A DNA stretch of 64,000 nt from Sulfitobacter delicatus (lineage in GTDB: Bacteria > Pseudomonadota > Alphaproteobacteria > Rhodobacterales > Rhodobacteraceae): positions 55,068 through 119,067 of the forward strand of contig NZ_FNBP01000012.1 in the NCBI RefSeq assembly GCF_900102535.1. Direction: 5' to 3'. The notes below the pieces were generated by a model. The model had not been told where the DNA came from. It worked only from the letters and a program-made list of their open reading frames with translations, and did no database searches. A program made the position numbers and the translations under genes. Numbering within the stretch: position 1 is the stretch's first letter; each line of letters begins with the position of its first letter. Shown one piece after another: positions 1-9,079 of this stretch.

Positions 1-234
1 GGTAGTAGCGATGCCAGTGCAACCCTCGGCCACCAGTTCCCGCCCCGCCGCGATAAAGGACTGCACGAAAGGTTCAATATCATCGCAGACAATCGCTTCG
101 GGAGTCGCACCGGGCACCACGGCATAGCGTACGGGGAAGGGCCAACTGCCTGCGTGGCCAACGTCGCCGAGGATGCGCGGAAACTGCGTATCGAGCATGA
201 GGATCCCCAGCCGCGCCTTGGGTTCATTCGCCAT
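1..234 (-). CDS. Asp/Glu racemase-like protein, N-terminal part (cut by window edge)
   Basis: The minus strand reads open from an ATG at 234 to the window edge and gives 78 residues. The start, MANEPKARLGILMLDTQFPR, followed by GDVGHAGSWPFPV and VVPGAT, resembles the aspartate/glutamate racemase superfamily, whose N-terminal catalytic cysteine would follow a GCTGIATT-type segment; that segment is the last thing visible. It is divergent from the FAD oxidase at 397, and a racemase beside a putative D-amino-acid oxidase fits amino-acid catabolism. The C-terminal half lies outside the window, so substrate is unknown. Confidence 0.7.
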   Translation of the reverse strand, partial: MANEPKARLGILMLDTQFPRILGDVGHAGSWPFPVRYAVVPGATPEAIVCDDIEPFVQSFIAAGRELVAEGCTGIATT

Positions 235-396
235 ATGCCCTCCATTTAAGCGCAACTTGCCCTCGATGGGCAGGCGGGACAAGCGAAACACCCACAATGA
301 CATTTTATCAGCATTTTGTTGACGTGTTGAAATTTTATGTGAAGATGGCGGCATGGAATCGCTTGATTTACCTTTCACTTGCTCTTGGGCCTGCGC

Positions 397-1638
397 ATGA
401 CCCAGCATGTCGTCATCATCGGCGCTGGCATCGTCGGCGTCTCTGCCGCGATCTGGCTGCGCCGAGCGGGCGCTGAGGTGACGCTTGTGGACCGCAGCGA
501 GCCGGGGCGTGGCACCTCACATGGCAATGGCGGTGTTTTGGCTGCGGCGGGCGTCGCCCCGGTCACCGGACCGGGGCTGCTGCGCAAAGCGCCCGGAATG
601 CTGCGCGACCCGGAGTTTCCGCTGTTCCTGCGCTGGCCCTATGTGCCGCGTCTGCTGCCATGGCTACGCCGCTACCTGAGCCACGCAAACGACGCTGACA
701 CCCGCCGCATCTCTCGCAGTTTGGCGCCGATCGTCGCGGACAGTGTCGCCCAGCACAAAGCGCTCTGCGCCGATCTGGGGTTGGAGGATTGGGTCCGCGA
801 CAGTGACTACTGCTTTGCCTATACCAACCGCGCCGCCTTTGAAGCCGAAGCCTACACTTGGGCGCGGCGCAAAGACGCCGGTTTCACGCCGGAGATCATC
901 GAAGGCGGAGCGGTGCAAGAGTTTGACCTGGCCTATGGCCCGCAGATCACCTGCGTCGCCCGACTGGCCGATCATGGCTTCATCGCCGACCCCGGCGGCT
1001 ATGTCCGGGCACTGGCAAAGGCCTTTGAGGCGATGGGCGGCACCATCCGGCAGGCCGACGTACAGGATGTCGAGATCACCGGCGGGCGCGCCACCGCGGT
1101 GCTAACCGATCAAGGCTCCCTACCCTGCGATAGCGTGCTGCTCGCCACCGGGGTTTGGTCCAAACCTCTGATGCAAAAGCTCGGTGTGAACGTCCCGCTG
1201 GAATCCGAGCGCGGCTATCACATCGTCTTCAAAGCTGCCCAAGGCGGCCCCTCGCGCCCCACCATGATGGCCGCGGGCAAATTCGTTGCCACCCCAATGA
1301 CCGAAGGGTTGCGCTGCGCCGGAATCGTGGAATTCGGCGGGCTGAAGGCGGGTGCGTCCAAAGCCCCACTCGCCCTGCTGCGCCGCCAAGCCAAGGCCGC
1401 CTTTCCGCATCTCACTGCAACCGAGGAAATCGAATGGCTGGGGCACCGACCCGCCCCCAGCGACTCTCTGCCCCTAATCGGGCAGATTGGGACAAGCCGG
1501 ATCTATACCGCCTTCGGGCATCACCACATCGGGTTGACGGGCGGGCCAAAAACGGGCCGACTGATCGCCGGATTGATCACGGGGCAGCCGCCAAACACGG
1601 ATCTGACCCCGTATCACCCCCAGCGCTTTGACAGATAA
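397..1638 (+). CDS. FAD-dependent amino-acid oxidoreductase (DadA/DAO family)
   Basis: The 413-residue product begins with a Rossmann FAD site, VVIIGAGIVGVSAA (residues 5-18), followed by the acidic strand end at DRSEPGRGTS, typical of DAO/DadA flavoenzymes. The C-terminal half carries the usual second FAD segment around GHHHIGLTGGPKTGRL. It should oxidatively deaminate a D-amino or secondary amino acid in the cytoplasm or at the inner membrane face. I chose the ATG at 397 because the upstream in-frame TTG at 379 adds only six unconserved residues. It leads the run of TRAP and 5-oxoprolinase genes, so the oxidised substrate may be imported by that transporter. Exact substrate is not visible. 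Confidence 0.85.
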   Translation: MTQHVVIIGAGIVGVSAAIWLRRAGAEVTLVDRSEPGRGTSHGNGGVLAAAGVAPVTGPGLLRKAPGMLRDPEFPLFLRWPYVPRLLPWLRRYLSHANDADTRRISRSLAPIVADSVAQHKALCADLGLEDWVRDSDYCFAYTNRAAFEAEAYTWARRKDAGFTPEIIEGGAVQEFDLAYGPQITCVARLADHGFIADPGGYVRALAKAFEAMGGTIRQADVQDVEITGGRATAVLTDQGSLPCDSVLLATGVWSKPLMQKLGVNVPLESERGYHIVFKAAQGGPSRPTMMAAGKFVATPMTEGLRCAGIVEFGGLKAGASKAPLALLRRQAKAAFPHLTATEEIEWLGHRPAPSDSLPLIGQIGTSRIYTAFGHHHIGLTGGPKTGRLIAGLITGQPPNTDLTPYHPQRFDR

Positions 1639-1676
1639 CGCCAAGCGCGAAGATGAACCAAAAAGGGAGAAACCAA

Positions 1677-2666
1677 ATGACACTGACAGCAAGACTGATG
1701 GCCGGCGCGGCCATGACGGCTCTGACACTGGGCACAGCCATGCCCGCTTTCGCGGCCGAGAAATGGGACATGCCGATGGCCTATTCGGCCTCAAACTTCC
1801 ACTCCGAGAATGGCGTGAAATTCGCCGAATGCGTGACCGAAGCGACCGGCGGCGAGATCGAGATCACCGTGCACCCGGGTGGCGCCTTGTTCGCAGGCGC
1901 GGACATCAAGCGGGCGATCCAGACCGGGCAGGTCCAGCTGGGCGAGCGTCTGCTTTCCGGCCACCAGAACGAGAACGCGGTCTTCGGCTTTGACTCCATC
2001 CCCTTCCTCGCGCCCTCCTTTGAGGCCAGCGCGCAGCTTTGGGAAGCCGCCAAGCCCAAGGTCGAAGAGGTGCTGGCCGAGCAGAACCTCGTGCTCCTGT
2101 ATAACGTGCCATGGCCGCCCCAAGGTCTCTACTTCAAGAAAGAGGTCGGCTCGGTTGAGGACATGAAGGGCGTCAAGTTCCGCTCTTACAACAACACCAC
2201 CGCGCGTCTGGCCGAGCTGACCGGCATGTCGCCCGTTACCATCGAGGCCGCTGAAGTCAGCCAAGCCTTTGCCACCGGCGTCGCGGAATCGATGATCTCT
2301 TCGGGGGCCACCGGTTACGACCAAAAGGTCTGGGAAAGCCTGACGCATTTCTACGAAGTCGACGCATGGCTGCCGCGCAACTACGTGATGATCAACGCGG
2401 ATGTCTGGGAAGACGTCTCGGACGCCAACAAAGAGGCGATCACCACCTGCGCCACCGAAGCCGAAGAGCGCGGTCTGACAGCGTCGAAAGAATACACCCA
2501 GTTCACCTATGACGGTCTGCGCGAAGGCGGCATGAACGTGGAGCCTGCCAGCGAAGAGCTGATGAAAGGCCTGCGCGAAGTCGGCGACACCATGACGCAA
2601 GAATGGCTTGAAGCCGCGGGCGAAGACGGTCAAGCGATCGTCGATAACTACAAAGCGATGCAGTAA
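1677..2666 (+). CDS. dctP: TRAP transporter solute-binding protein (DctP family)
   Basis: A 329-residue periplasmic binding protein with a clear Sec signal peptide (residues 1-28, cleavage after AFA). The family signature region LYNVPWPPQGLYFKKEV and FRSYNNTTARLAELTGMSPV corresponds to the ligand-clamping segment of DctP proteins. It delivers a carboxylated solute to the DctQM permease encoded next. The start at 1677 is set by a GGGAGA Shine-Dalgarno at 1665-1670 and by the signal peptide. A hairpin after the stop probably keeps its transcript more abundant than that of the permease. The ligand cannot be read from sequence; the neighbours suggest an amino-acid derivative such as 5-oxoproline. 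Confidence 0.92.
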   Translation: MTLTARLMAGAAMTALTLGTAMPAFAAEKWDMPMAYSASNFHSENGVKFAECVTEATGGEIEITVHPGGALFAGADIKRAIQTGQVQLGERLLSGHQNENAVFGFDSIPFLAPSFEASAQLWEAAKPKVEEVLAEQNLVLLYNVPWPPQGLYFKKEVGSVEDMKGVKFRSYNNTTARLAELTGMSPVTIEAAEVSQAFATGVAESMISSGATGYDQKVWESLTHFYEVDAWLPRNYVMINADVWEDVSDANKEAITTCATEAEERGLTASKEYTQFTYDGLREGGMNVEPASEELMKGLREVGDTMTQEWLEAAGEDGQAIVDNYKAMQ

Positions 2667-2674
2667 TCGCATCT

Positions 2675-2701
2675 GCGGCGGCCCTGATCCGGGGCCGCCG
2701 C
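2675..2701 (+). terminator. Intercistronic hairpin between dctP and dctQ
   Basis: A perfect 10-bp stem (2675-2684 with 2692-2701, GC-rich) is followed by only three T residues. It lies between the binding-protein gene and the permease genes, where partial terminators or mRNA-stabilising hairpins are common and make the binding protein the most abundant component. Confidence 0.65.
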
Positions 2702-2734
2702 TTTCATGCCAAGGCATGATCTAGGGAGGGTCAC

Positions 2735-3259
2735 ATGACAACGCTGCGCAAAATATTGGACGGGCTATACACCGGGGCGGGGGCGCTGGCGGCGGTCTGC
2801 CTGGTGGCCATCCTTACCTTGATCGTCGCCCAGATGGTCGCCCGCTGGACCGGCAATGTCTTTCCGGGGGCTGCAAGCTATGCGGGCTACGCCATGGCCG
2901 GCGCCAGTTTTCTGGCCTTTGCCAACGCGCTCAACCGCGGCTCGCATATCCGCGTCTCGATCCTTGTGAATGCGTTGAGCGATAAAGGCCGCCGCCTGCT
3001 CGATATCTGGTGCTTCGCCGTGGCAGCTGCTGTCGCTTGGTACTTCACCTATTACGCCTATTGGTTTGTCTACTGGTCGTGGAAGTTCAACGAAGTCAGT
3101 CAAGACCAAGACGCCACTGCGCTCTGGATTCCGCAATCGGTCATGGTCATCGGCGGCGGCATTCTCGCCATCGCGCTGACCGACAACCTTTTGCATCTCA
3201 TCTTTAAGGGCGACCACCGCGTCACCCGTGATCTTGTCGATCAAAGCTTCGGGGAATGA
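2735..3259 (+). CDS. dctQ: TRAP transporter small permease (DctQ family)
   Basis: A 174-residue inner-membrane protein with four predicted helices (about residues 13-35, 47-66, 88-110 and 132-154), the usual DctQ layout. It bridges the binding protein and the large DctM subunit. Start at 2735 follows a strong AGGGAGGG Shine-Dalgarno at 2723-2730. The gene ends four bases before dctM, so the two are probably translationally coupled. Nothing unusual in length or codon use. Confidence 0.9.
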   Translation: MTTLRKILDGLYTGAGALAAVCLVAILTLIVAQMVARWTGNVFPGAASYAGYAMAGASFLAFANALNRGSHIRVSILVNALSDKGRRLLDIWCFAVAAAVAWYFTYYAYWFVYWSWKFNEVSQDQDATALWIPQSVMVIGGGILAIALTDNLLHLIFKGDHRVTRDLVDQSFGE

Positions 3260-3263
3260 CGCC

Positions 3264-4580
3264 ATGACCGAGATTTACGCCATCGCCCTGTTTCTGATCG
3301 TCCTGTTCTTCCTGCTCGGCACCGGTGTCTGGGTCGGGCTGGCCCTGATGGGCGTCGCCTGGGTCGGGATGGAGCTTTTCACCACCCGCCCCGTGGGCGA
3401 CACGATGATCACCACGATCTGGGCCAGTTCCTCAAGCTGGACTCTCACCGCCCTGCCGCTCTTTGTCTGGATGGGCGAGATCCTCTACCGCACGCGGCTA
3501 TCGCAGGACATGTTCAAAGGGTTGTCGCCTTGGCTGGCGAAACTGCCGGGCGGGCTGGTGCATACCAATATCGTCGGCTGTACGGTCTTCGCCGCCGTCT
3601 CTGGCTCTTCCGCCGCGACGCTGACCACCGTGGGCAAGATGTCGATCCCGGAACTGCGGGCGCGCAATTACCCTGAGAAGATGATCATTGGCACGCTAGC
3701 GGGCGCCGCGACGCTGGGCCTGATGATCCCCCCCTCGCTGGCGCTGATCGTCTATGGCGTGACGGTGAACGAAAGCATCACCAAACTGTTCTTTGCCGGC
3801 GTCATGCCCGGCCTGCTGTTGGCGCTGATGTTCATGGGCTATGTCGCGATCACCAGCCTCATGTCCAAGGACTGGAACCCCGACGTCGAGACCGACATGA
3901 GTTTCGCGGAAAAGCTGCGCAATTCGCGCTTCCTGCTGCCAGTCTTTGCGCTGATCTCGGTCGTGATCGGCTCGATGTATCTCGGCTTTGCTACCGCGAC
4001 CGAGGCCGCCGCGATTGGGGTGATCGGCTCGCTGACGCTGGCGCTGTTCCAAGGCTCGCTCGACTGGCACAGTTTTCGCGAAAGCCTCATGGGCGCGATG
4101 CGCACCTCCGCGATGATCGCGCTTATCCTTGCCGGTGCCGCCTTCTTGAAACTGTCAATGGGGTTCACTGGCCTGCCCCGCGCGCTGGCCGACGGCATCG
4201 CGGCAATGGAACTCTCGCGGTTTGAGCTGCTGATGGCGCTTTTGGTCTTTTACATCGTGCTGGGCATGTTCCTTGATGGCATCTCCTCGGTCGTGCTGAC
4301 CATGGCAGTGGTCGAGCCCATGGTGCGCGGCGCGGGGATCGACCTGATTTGGTTCGGCATCTTCGTGGTGGTCGTAGTTGAGATGGCACAAATCACCCCG
4401 CCCATCGGCTTCAACCTCTTCGTGCTCCAAGGCATGACCAACCACGAGATGGGCTATATCACCAAGGCCGCGCTGCCAATGTTTGCGATCATGGTCTTTA
4501 TGGTCTTTGTCCTGATCTGGTTCCCCGAGGTCGCCACATGGCTGCCCGAAAACCTGCGCAGCGGTCCGGCGACCGGGTGA
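3264..4580 (+). CDS. dctM: TRAP transporter large permease (DctM family)
   Basis: A 438-residue polytopic membrane protein with about twelve helices, the normal size for the channel-forming DctM subunit of Na+-dependent TRAP importers. Recognisable blocks are VSGSSAATLTTVGKMSIPEL (near residue 110) and ITPPIGFNLFVLQG near the C-terminus. The ATG at 3264 is preferred to the upstream TTG-type start at 3228, which would run into dctQ. The next gene, a BASS-type permease, starts six bases after the stop, so the operon continues. Confidence 0.93.
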   Translation: MTEIYAIALFLIVLFFLLGTGVWVGLALMGVAWVGMELFTTRPVGDTMITTIWASSSSWTLTALPLFVWMGEILYRTRLSQDMFKGLSPWLAKLPGGLVHTNIVGCTVFAAVSGSSAATLTTVGKMSIPELRARNYPEKMIIGTLAGAATLGLMIPPSLALIVYGVTVNESITKLFFAGVMPGLLLALMFMGYVAITSLMSKDWNPDVETDMSFAEKLRNSRFLLPVFALISVVIGSMYLGFATATEAAAIGVIGSLTLALFQGSLDWHSFRESLMGAMRTSAMIALILAGAAFLKLSMGFTGLPRALADGIAAMELSRFELLMALLVFYIVLGMFLDGISSVVLTMAVVEPMVRGAGIDLIWFGIFVVVVVEMAQITPPIGFNLFVLQGMTNHEMGYITKAALPMFAIMVFMVFVLIWFPEVATWLPENLRSGPATG

Positions 4581-4586
4581 TCCTAG

Positions 4587-5522
4587 ATGCTGCATATCCT
4601 GAGGCTGGCCTCGCGCCATGCGCGGGCCTGTCTGGTCGCTGGCCTGCTGGCCGGGTTGGTCCTGCCCGGCCTCGCGGCGGCGCTTGCAGACTGGCTGCCG
4701 CAGATGGTGGCCGCACTGTTGACGCTCACGGCGCTCAGGATCGGGCACCGTGCGGCGACGGGCGCGGCGCGCGATCTACGGTGGGGCTTGGCCTCGGTGC
4801 TGGCCTTGCAGACGGTGCTGCCGCTGGTGCTGCTCGGAGGCTTCACCCTCGCAGGGTTGGGACACACGCCTGCGGCGCTGGCGGTGACGCTGGCTTCGGC
4901 GGCGCCCGCGCTGACGGGCAGCGTCAACCTCGCGCTTTTGCTGCGGCTCGACGCAGGGCGGATGATGCAACTAATGGTGCTGGGCACCGCCGCGTTCCCG
5001 CTGACGGTCCTGCCGGTTCTGGCGCTGCTGCCGCAGCTTGGTCCAGCGTCGGACGTGGTTGCCCCGGCCCTAAGGCTGCTGGCTGTGATCGTCGCGGCCA
5101 CCGGGCTCGGCTTCGCCCTGCGCCACTTTTTGCTGCCCCGCCCAACAGCGCGCCAGATCGAGACGCTCGACGGGGCGTCGGTGCTGGCTTTTTGCATCAT
5201 CGTCGTGGGCCTGATGGCCGCGCTCAACCCCGCGCTGCGCAGCGACCCTTGGGTCGTGGCGGGCTGGACGGTGCTGGCCTTCGCCCTAAGCTATCTACTG
5301 CAAGCGGCGGCTCTGCTGGCGCTGCGCCGTGGCCCGCTGCATCCCGTCGCCGGACCACTGGCGATTGGCGCCGGGAACCGCAATATCGCGCTTTTCCTCG
5401 TCGCACTCCCGCCCGAGGTTCTGGCTCCCCTGATGATCTTTATCGGCTGCTGGCAACTGCCGATGTATCTAACCCCGGTGCTGCTGCCGCGCCTTTACGA
5501 AAGGATGCTCCGCAATGACTGA
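4587..5522 (+). CDS. BASS-type (bile acid:sodium symporter-like) permease
   Basis: A 311-residue, strongly hydrophobic protein with about ten membrane segments. The motif GAGNRNIALFLVALPPEV (about residues 265-282) matches the GNRN region of bacterial bile acid:sodium symporter/arsenite-type permeases. It starts six bases after dctM and overlaps pxpB by eight bases (5515-5522), so it belongs to the same transcript. A second transporter in a 5-oxoproline cluster might export a by-product or import a related acid; this is inference from position only. Confidence 0.75.
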   Translation: MLHILRLASRHARACLVAGLLAGLVLPGLAAALADWLPQMVAALLTLTALRIGHRAATGAARDLRWGLASVLALQTVLPLVLLGGFTLAGLGHTPAALAVTLASAAPALTGSVNLALLLRLDAGRMMQLMVLGTAAFPLTVLPVLALLPQLGPASDVVAPALRLLAVIVAATGLGFALRHFLLPRPTARQIETLDGASVLAFCIIVVGLMAALNPALRSDPWVVAGWTVLAFALSYLLQAAALLALRRGPLHPVAGPLAIGAGNRNIALFLVALPPEVLAPLMIFIGCWQLPMYLTPVLLPRLYERMLRND

Positions 5523-6243
5523 CTGGCCCCGCATTCGCAGCGTCGGCCTCTCTGGCCTGTTGATCACCTTTGCCGAGAAAATGTCCGAACCCGCCAACCG
5601 CGCAGCACTCGCCTTTCGCGCGGCGGTCGAAGCGCAGGACTGGCCGGAGGTGACCGAGACCAGCACCTCGCTGGTGTCGACCTTCGTGCAGTTTGAGGTC
5701 AGCCAAGACGCCATCGCAAAGATGACCGACCGCCTGCGCGCGTTGCTGCAAACCCGCGACTGGTTCGCCGAAGCGCTCCCCGCCGGGCGCAGCCTGTGGC
5801 ATGTGCCGACGGTCTATGGCACCGACCTCGCCCCGCAGCTTGAGGAAGCCGCCGAAGCCGCGGGCCTCGACCCCGATGCGGCCATCGCCGAGTTGTCGCA
5901 GTCCCGCGTGCGGGTGCTCACCATCGGCTTCGCCCCCGGCCAGCCGTATATGGGTGAGTTAGCCGAGCATTGGGACATTCCGCGCCAGCAGGGGCTCACC
6001 AAATCCGTGCCGCCCGGGGCGCTGGTCGTCGCGATCCGGCAGTTGATCATCTTCACCAATGCCTCCCCCACCGGCTGGCGGCATATCGGACAGACCGCCT
6101 TCCGCACCTTCCGCCCCGGCAGCGAAATGCCCTTTCCGCTGTCCCCCGGCGATGAATTGATCTTCCCGTCGATCACCCGCCAAGAGTTCGAGCGCATCGC
6201 AGATGACCCCACCGGCGGTGCCGAGCAGGAGGCGCTGACATGA
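5515..6243 (+). CDS. pxpB: 5-oxoprolinase subunit B (KipI-like)
   Basis: The 242-residue product matches PxpB/KipI: a short N-terminal domain, then the cyclophilin-like domain with VRVLTIGFAPGQPYMGEL (about residues 125-142), a segment conserved in the family. With PxpA and PxpC it forms the ATP-dependent 5-oxoprolinase that opens L-5-oxoproline to glutamate. The gene overlaps the upstream permease by eight bases and pxpC by four (ATGA), indicating coupled translation and a stoichiometric complex. The older KipI name refers to the Bacillus kinase inhibitor role, which I do not infer here. Confidence 0.93.
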   Translation: MTDWPRIRSVGLSGLLITFAEKMSEPANRAALAFRAAVEAQDWPEVTETSTSLVSTFVQFEVSQDAIAKMTDRLRALLQTRDWFAEALPAGRSLWHVPTVYGTDLAPQLEEAAEAAGLDPDAAIAELSQSRVRVLTIGFAPGQPYMGELAEHWDIPRQQGLTKSVPPGALVVAIRQLIIFTNASPTGWRHIGQTAFRTFRPGSEMPFPLSPGDELIFPSITRQEFERIADDPTGGAEQEALT

Positions 6244-7268
6244 GCGCCCTGACCATCCTCCAAGCCGGCCCGGCCATGACGGTCCAAGACCTTGGCCGCC
6301 CCGGCTACCGCGCCTTGGGCCTGACCCACGGAGGGGCCGCCGACCCCATAGCGCTGCACGAAGGGGCCGCTTTGTTGAACCAAGACCCCGGCTGCGCAGC
6401 GCTTGAAATGGCGGGCAGCGGCGGGCAGTTCTCGGCGGACAGCGACACCCGCATCGCCCTCGCAGGCGCGCAGATGCAGGTGAGCATCGACGGCGAGCCG
6501 GTTGCATGGGACGCCAGCCACCTGCTGCCTGCGGGGGCCACGCTGACCATCGGCGGCGCACGGGATGGAGCTTACGGCTATCTCCACGTCGGGGGCGGGA
6601 TCGACATAGAGCCAGTAATGGGCTCACGCTCCAGCCACCTCGCCGCGGGCATCGGCCAGCCCTTGGCAAGTGGCGATAGCCTGCCCATCAGCAAAGACAG
6701 CGGCGGCGAGACCAGTCAAACCTTGCCCCGCGACAGCCGCTTCGGTGCCGAACGCGTGCGCATCGTCGCCTCCATGCAGACCGAGGCTTTTGACGAAGAG
6801 ACCCGCACCCGCTTCACCAATACCACCTTCCGCCGTGACGCCCGCGCCAACCGGATGGGCGCGCGGATGGACCACGACGGCGACGGCTTTGCCACCGGCG
6901 GGCAGCTCACCATCGTCTCCGAAGTCATCACCCCCGGCGACATCCAGATCACCGGCGACGGCGCGCCCTTTGTGCTGATGTGCGAATGCCAGACCACCGG
7001 CGGCTACCCCCGCATTGGCACGGTGATCCCCTGCGACCTGCCGATCGTCGCGCAAGCCCAGCCGGGCGCTGCGCTGCGGTTCGAGTTCATCGACCTCGAC
7101 GAGGCGCTGGCCGCCGAGACCCGCCACCGCGATGCCCTCGCGGCCCTGCCCAAACAGCGTCAGCCCCTGCTGCGCGACCCTGCGCGCATCCGCGATCTGC
7201 TGGCCTATCAATTGATCTCCGGCGTGGTTTCGGCCACCGCCGACCCTTTCGAAGAGGACAAGACATGA
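6240..7268 (+). CDS. pxpC: 5-oxoprolinase subunit C (biotin-dependent carboxyltransferase-like)
   Basis: A 342-residue PxpC/KipA protein. It opens with LTILQAGPAMTVQDLGRPGY, diagnostic of the family, and carries HGGAADPIALHEGAALLNQD plus a C-terminal GGYPRIGTVIPCDLP block. PxpB and PxpC together form the domain that probably activates or binds 5-oxoproline for PxpA. ATGA overlaps at both ends (with pxpB at 6240 and pxpA at 7265) tie the three subunits tightly. Full-length compared with the family. Confidence 0.93.
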   Translation: MSALTILQAGPAMTVQDLGRPGYRALGLTHGGAADPIALHEGAALLNQDPGCAALEMAGSGGQFSADSDTRIALAGAQMQVSIDGEPVAWDASHLLPAGATLTIGGARDGAYGYLHVGGGIDIEPVMGSRSSHLAAGIGQPLASGDSLPISKDSGGETSQTLPRDSRFGAERVRIVASMQTEAFDEETRTRFTNTTFRRDARANRMGARMDHDGDGFATGGQLTIVSEVITPGDIQITGDGAPFVLMCECQTTGGYPRIGTVIPCDLPIVAQAQPGAALRFEFIDLDEALAAETRHRDALAALPKQRQPLLRDPARIRDLLAYQLISGVVSATADPFEEDKT

Positions 7269-8032
7269 CATCCGTCGATCTCAACGCCGATATGGGCGAA
7301 AGCTTTGGCCCTTGGACGATGGGCGATGACGCAGCCCTGCTGCAAATCCTGACCTCAGCCAATATCGCCTGCGGCGGCCATGCGGGCGACCCTGATGTCA
7401 TGGCAAAGACCATGCGCATGGCGCATGACAACGGCGTCGGCATTGGCGCACATCCGGGGTTCATGGACCTCGCCGGTTTTGGGCGCAACCGGCTCTCGGT
7501 GCCGCGCGCCACGCTGCAAAACCAAATCCGCTATCAGGTCGCCGCCAGCACCGGCATGGCGCGCAGCGTGGGGGCCGAAGTGCGGCATTTGAAACTGCAC
7601 GGCGCGCTGGCCAATATGGCGTCGGAGGACGAAGGGCTGGCCCGCGACCTCTATGAAGCCGCCCTGAGCGTCGCGCCGGACCTGATCGTCATGGTCCTCG
7701 CCGCCACAGCGCAAGAACGCGCAGTGAAATCATTGGGCTGCAAATGGGCCGGGGAAATCTTTGCCGACCGCGCCTATAACGACGACGCCACGCTGGTCGA
7801 CCGCAGCAAGCCCGGCGCGGTGATCCATGACGCCGAAGCCGCCGCCATGCGCATGGTCGAAATGGTCAAGGCCGGCGCAATCATCACCGAGAGCGGCAAA
7901 CACATCCCCACGCAGATCGACACCATCTGCCTGCACGGCGACACCGCGGAGGCCGTTCAAATCGCAACCGCCGTCCGCAAGGGTTTGCAGGACGGCGGCA
8001 TAACTTTGGCAAAGTTCAACGGAAACGCTTAG
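7265..8032 (+). CDS. pxpA: 5-oxoprolinase subunit A (LamB/YcsF family)
   Basis: A 255-residue LamB/YcsF protein with the signature SVDLNADMGESFGPW at the N-terminus, the metal-binding-like ANIACGGHAGDP block (about residues 36-47) and KLHGALANM. It is the ATP-hydrolysing ring-opening subunit of PxpABC. The start is at the ATGA overlap with pxpC; the much longer open frame from 6980 is only run-through. Its TAG stop overlaps the TAA of convergent ilvE by four bases, so there is no room for a conventional terminator between them. Confidence 0.94.
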   Translation: MTSVDLNADMGESFGPWTMGDDAALLQILTSANIACGGHAGDPDVMAKTMRMAHDNGVGIGAHPGFMDLAGFGRNRLSVPRATLQNQIRYQVAASTGMARSVGAEVRHLKLHGALANMASEDEGLARDLYEAALSVAPDLIVMVLAATAQERAVKSLGCKWAGEIFADRAYNDDATLVDRSKPGAVIHDAEAAAMRMVEMVKAGAIITESGKHIPTQIDTICLHGDTAEAVQIATAVRKGLQDGGITLAKFNGNA

Positions 8033-8898
8033 GAGCGCACCAGCTTTTCGTAGTCGGTGGCGATCTCACGGGTCAGCGCGCCGACCTCGAAATGCCAGTC
8101 GCCGATCTGCCCCACCGGGGTCACTTCGGCGGCGGTGCCGGTGAGCCAGCACTGCTCGAAGCCTTCAAGCTCTTCCGGCATGATGTGGCGCTCATGCACG
8201 GTGATGCCCTTGTCCTTGAGCATACCAATCACGGTCTGACGGGTGATGCCGTTGAGGAAGCAATCAGCCAGCGGCGTGTGCACTTCGCCGTCTTTGACGA
8301 AGAACATATTCGCGCCCGTCGCCTCGGCCACATAGCCACGGTAGTCATACATCATCGCGTCCGAACAGCCTTTGGCTTCGGCGGCATGTTTGGACATGGT
8401 GCAGATCATATAGAGACCGGCAGCCTTGGCGTGGCTTGGGATCGTCTCGGGGCTGGGGCGTTTCCATTTGGAGATGTCGAGCTTGGCGCCCTGCATCTTG
8501 GCGTCGCCGTAGTAGGCACCCCATTCCCAAGCGGCAATCGCCAGCCGCACCGGGTTGCGCGCCGAGGCGACACCCATGTCCGGCCCCGCACCGCGCCACG
8601 CGACTGCGCGCACATAGGCGTCCTGCAAGCCGGAGGCGGCGAGGACTTCGGCCTTGGCGGCTTCGATCTCATCAATCGTGTAGGGGATTTCAAAGTCGAT
8701 CATCTCGGCCGAGCGCTTCAGACGCTCGGAGTGCTCGCGGCTTTTGAAAATCTTGCCGTTATAGGCGCGCTCGCCCTCGAAAACCGAAGAGGCATAGTGC
8801 AGCGCATGGGTCAGGATATGGACATTGGCATCACGCCATTCGACCATTTTACCGTCCATCCAGATGTGCCCGTCCCGATCATCATATCCGCCTGTCAT
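8029..8898 (-). CDS. ilvE: Branched-chain amino-acid aminotransferase
   Basis: A 289-residue fold-type IV PLP enzyme. It shows the motif HALHYASSVFEGERAYNG (about residues 28-45), the catalytic-lysine region around PSHAKAAGLYMICTMSKHAA, and the EATGANMFFV cofactor loop. It transfers amino groups between Leu/Ile/Val and 2-oxoglutarate in the cytoplasm. The start at 8898 is fixed by a GGGAGGG Shine-Dalgarno just upstream and by family length; the open frame continues to 8955. It is divergent from petP and convergent with pxpA. Confidence 0.92.
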   Translation of the reverse strand: MTGGYDDRDGHIWMDGKMVEWRDANVHILTHALHYASSVFEGERAYNGKIFKSREHSERLKRSAEMIDFEIPYTIDEIEAAKAEVLAASGLQDAYVRAVAWRGAGPDMGVASARNPVRLAIAAWEWGAYYGDAKMQGAKLDISKWKRPSPETIPSHAKAAGLYMICTMSKHAAEAKGCSDAMMYDYRGYVAEATGANMFFVKDGEVHTPLADCFLNGITRQTVIGMLKDKGITVHERHIMPEELEGFEQCWLTGTAAEVTPVGQIGDWHFEVGALTREIATDYEKLVRS

Positions 8899-9079
8899 GG
8901 TTTTACCCTCCCAAATGACCCAATATCTTTTCATAAATTGCGCAAACACCGGCAAAACCGGACATTTAGTTGCGCAAAACTCACGATTCGATAGCCTTTC
9001 ACCCTTGGAATGTCAACAACGCTGACATAAACTGATCTCGACCGGCCCTTCGCGGGCTAAGCCAAGGATGAGGCACGAT

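Noticed and set aside
8029..8032. Four-base overlap of convergent stops of pxpA and ilvE as a special signal
   Set aside because: Compact convergent stops are common in dense genomes; no hairpin or other structure supports more.
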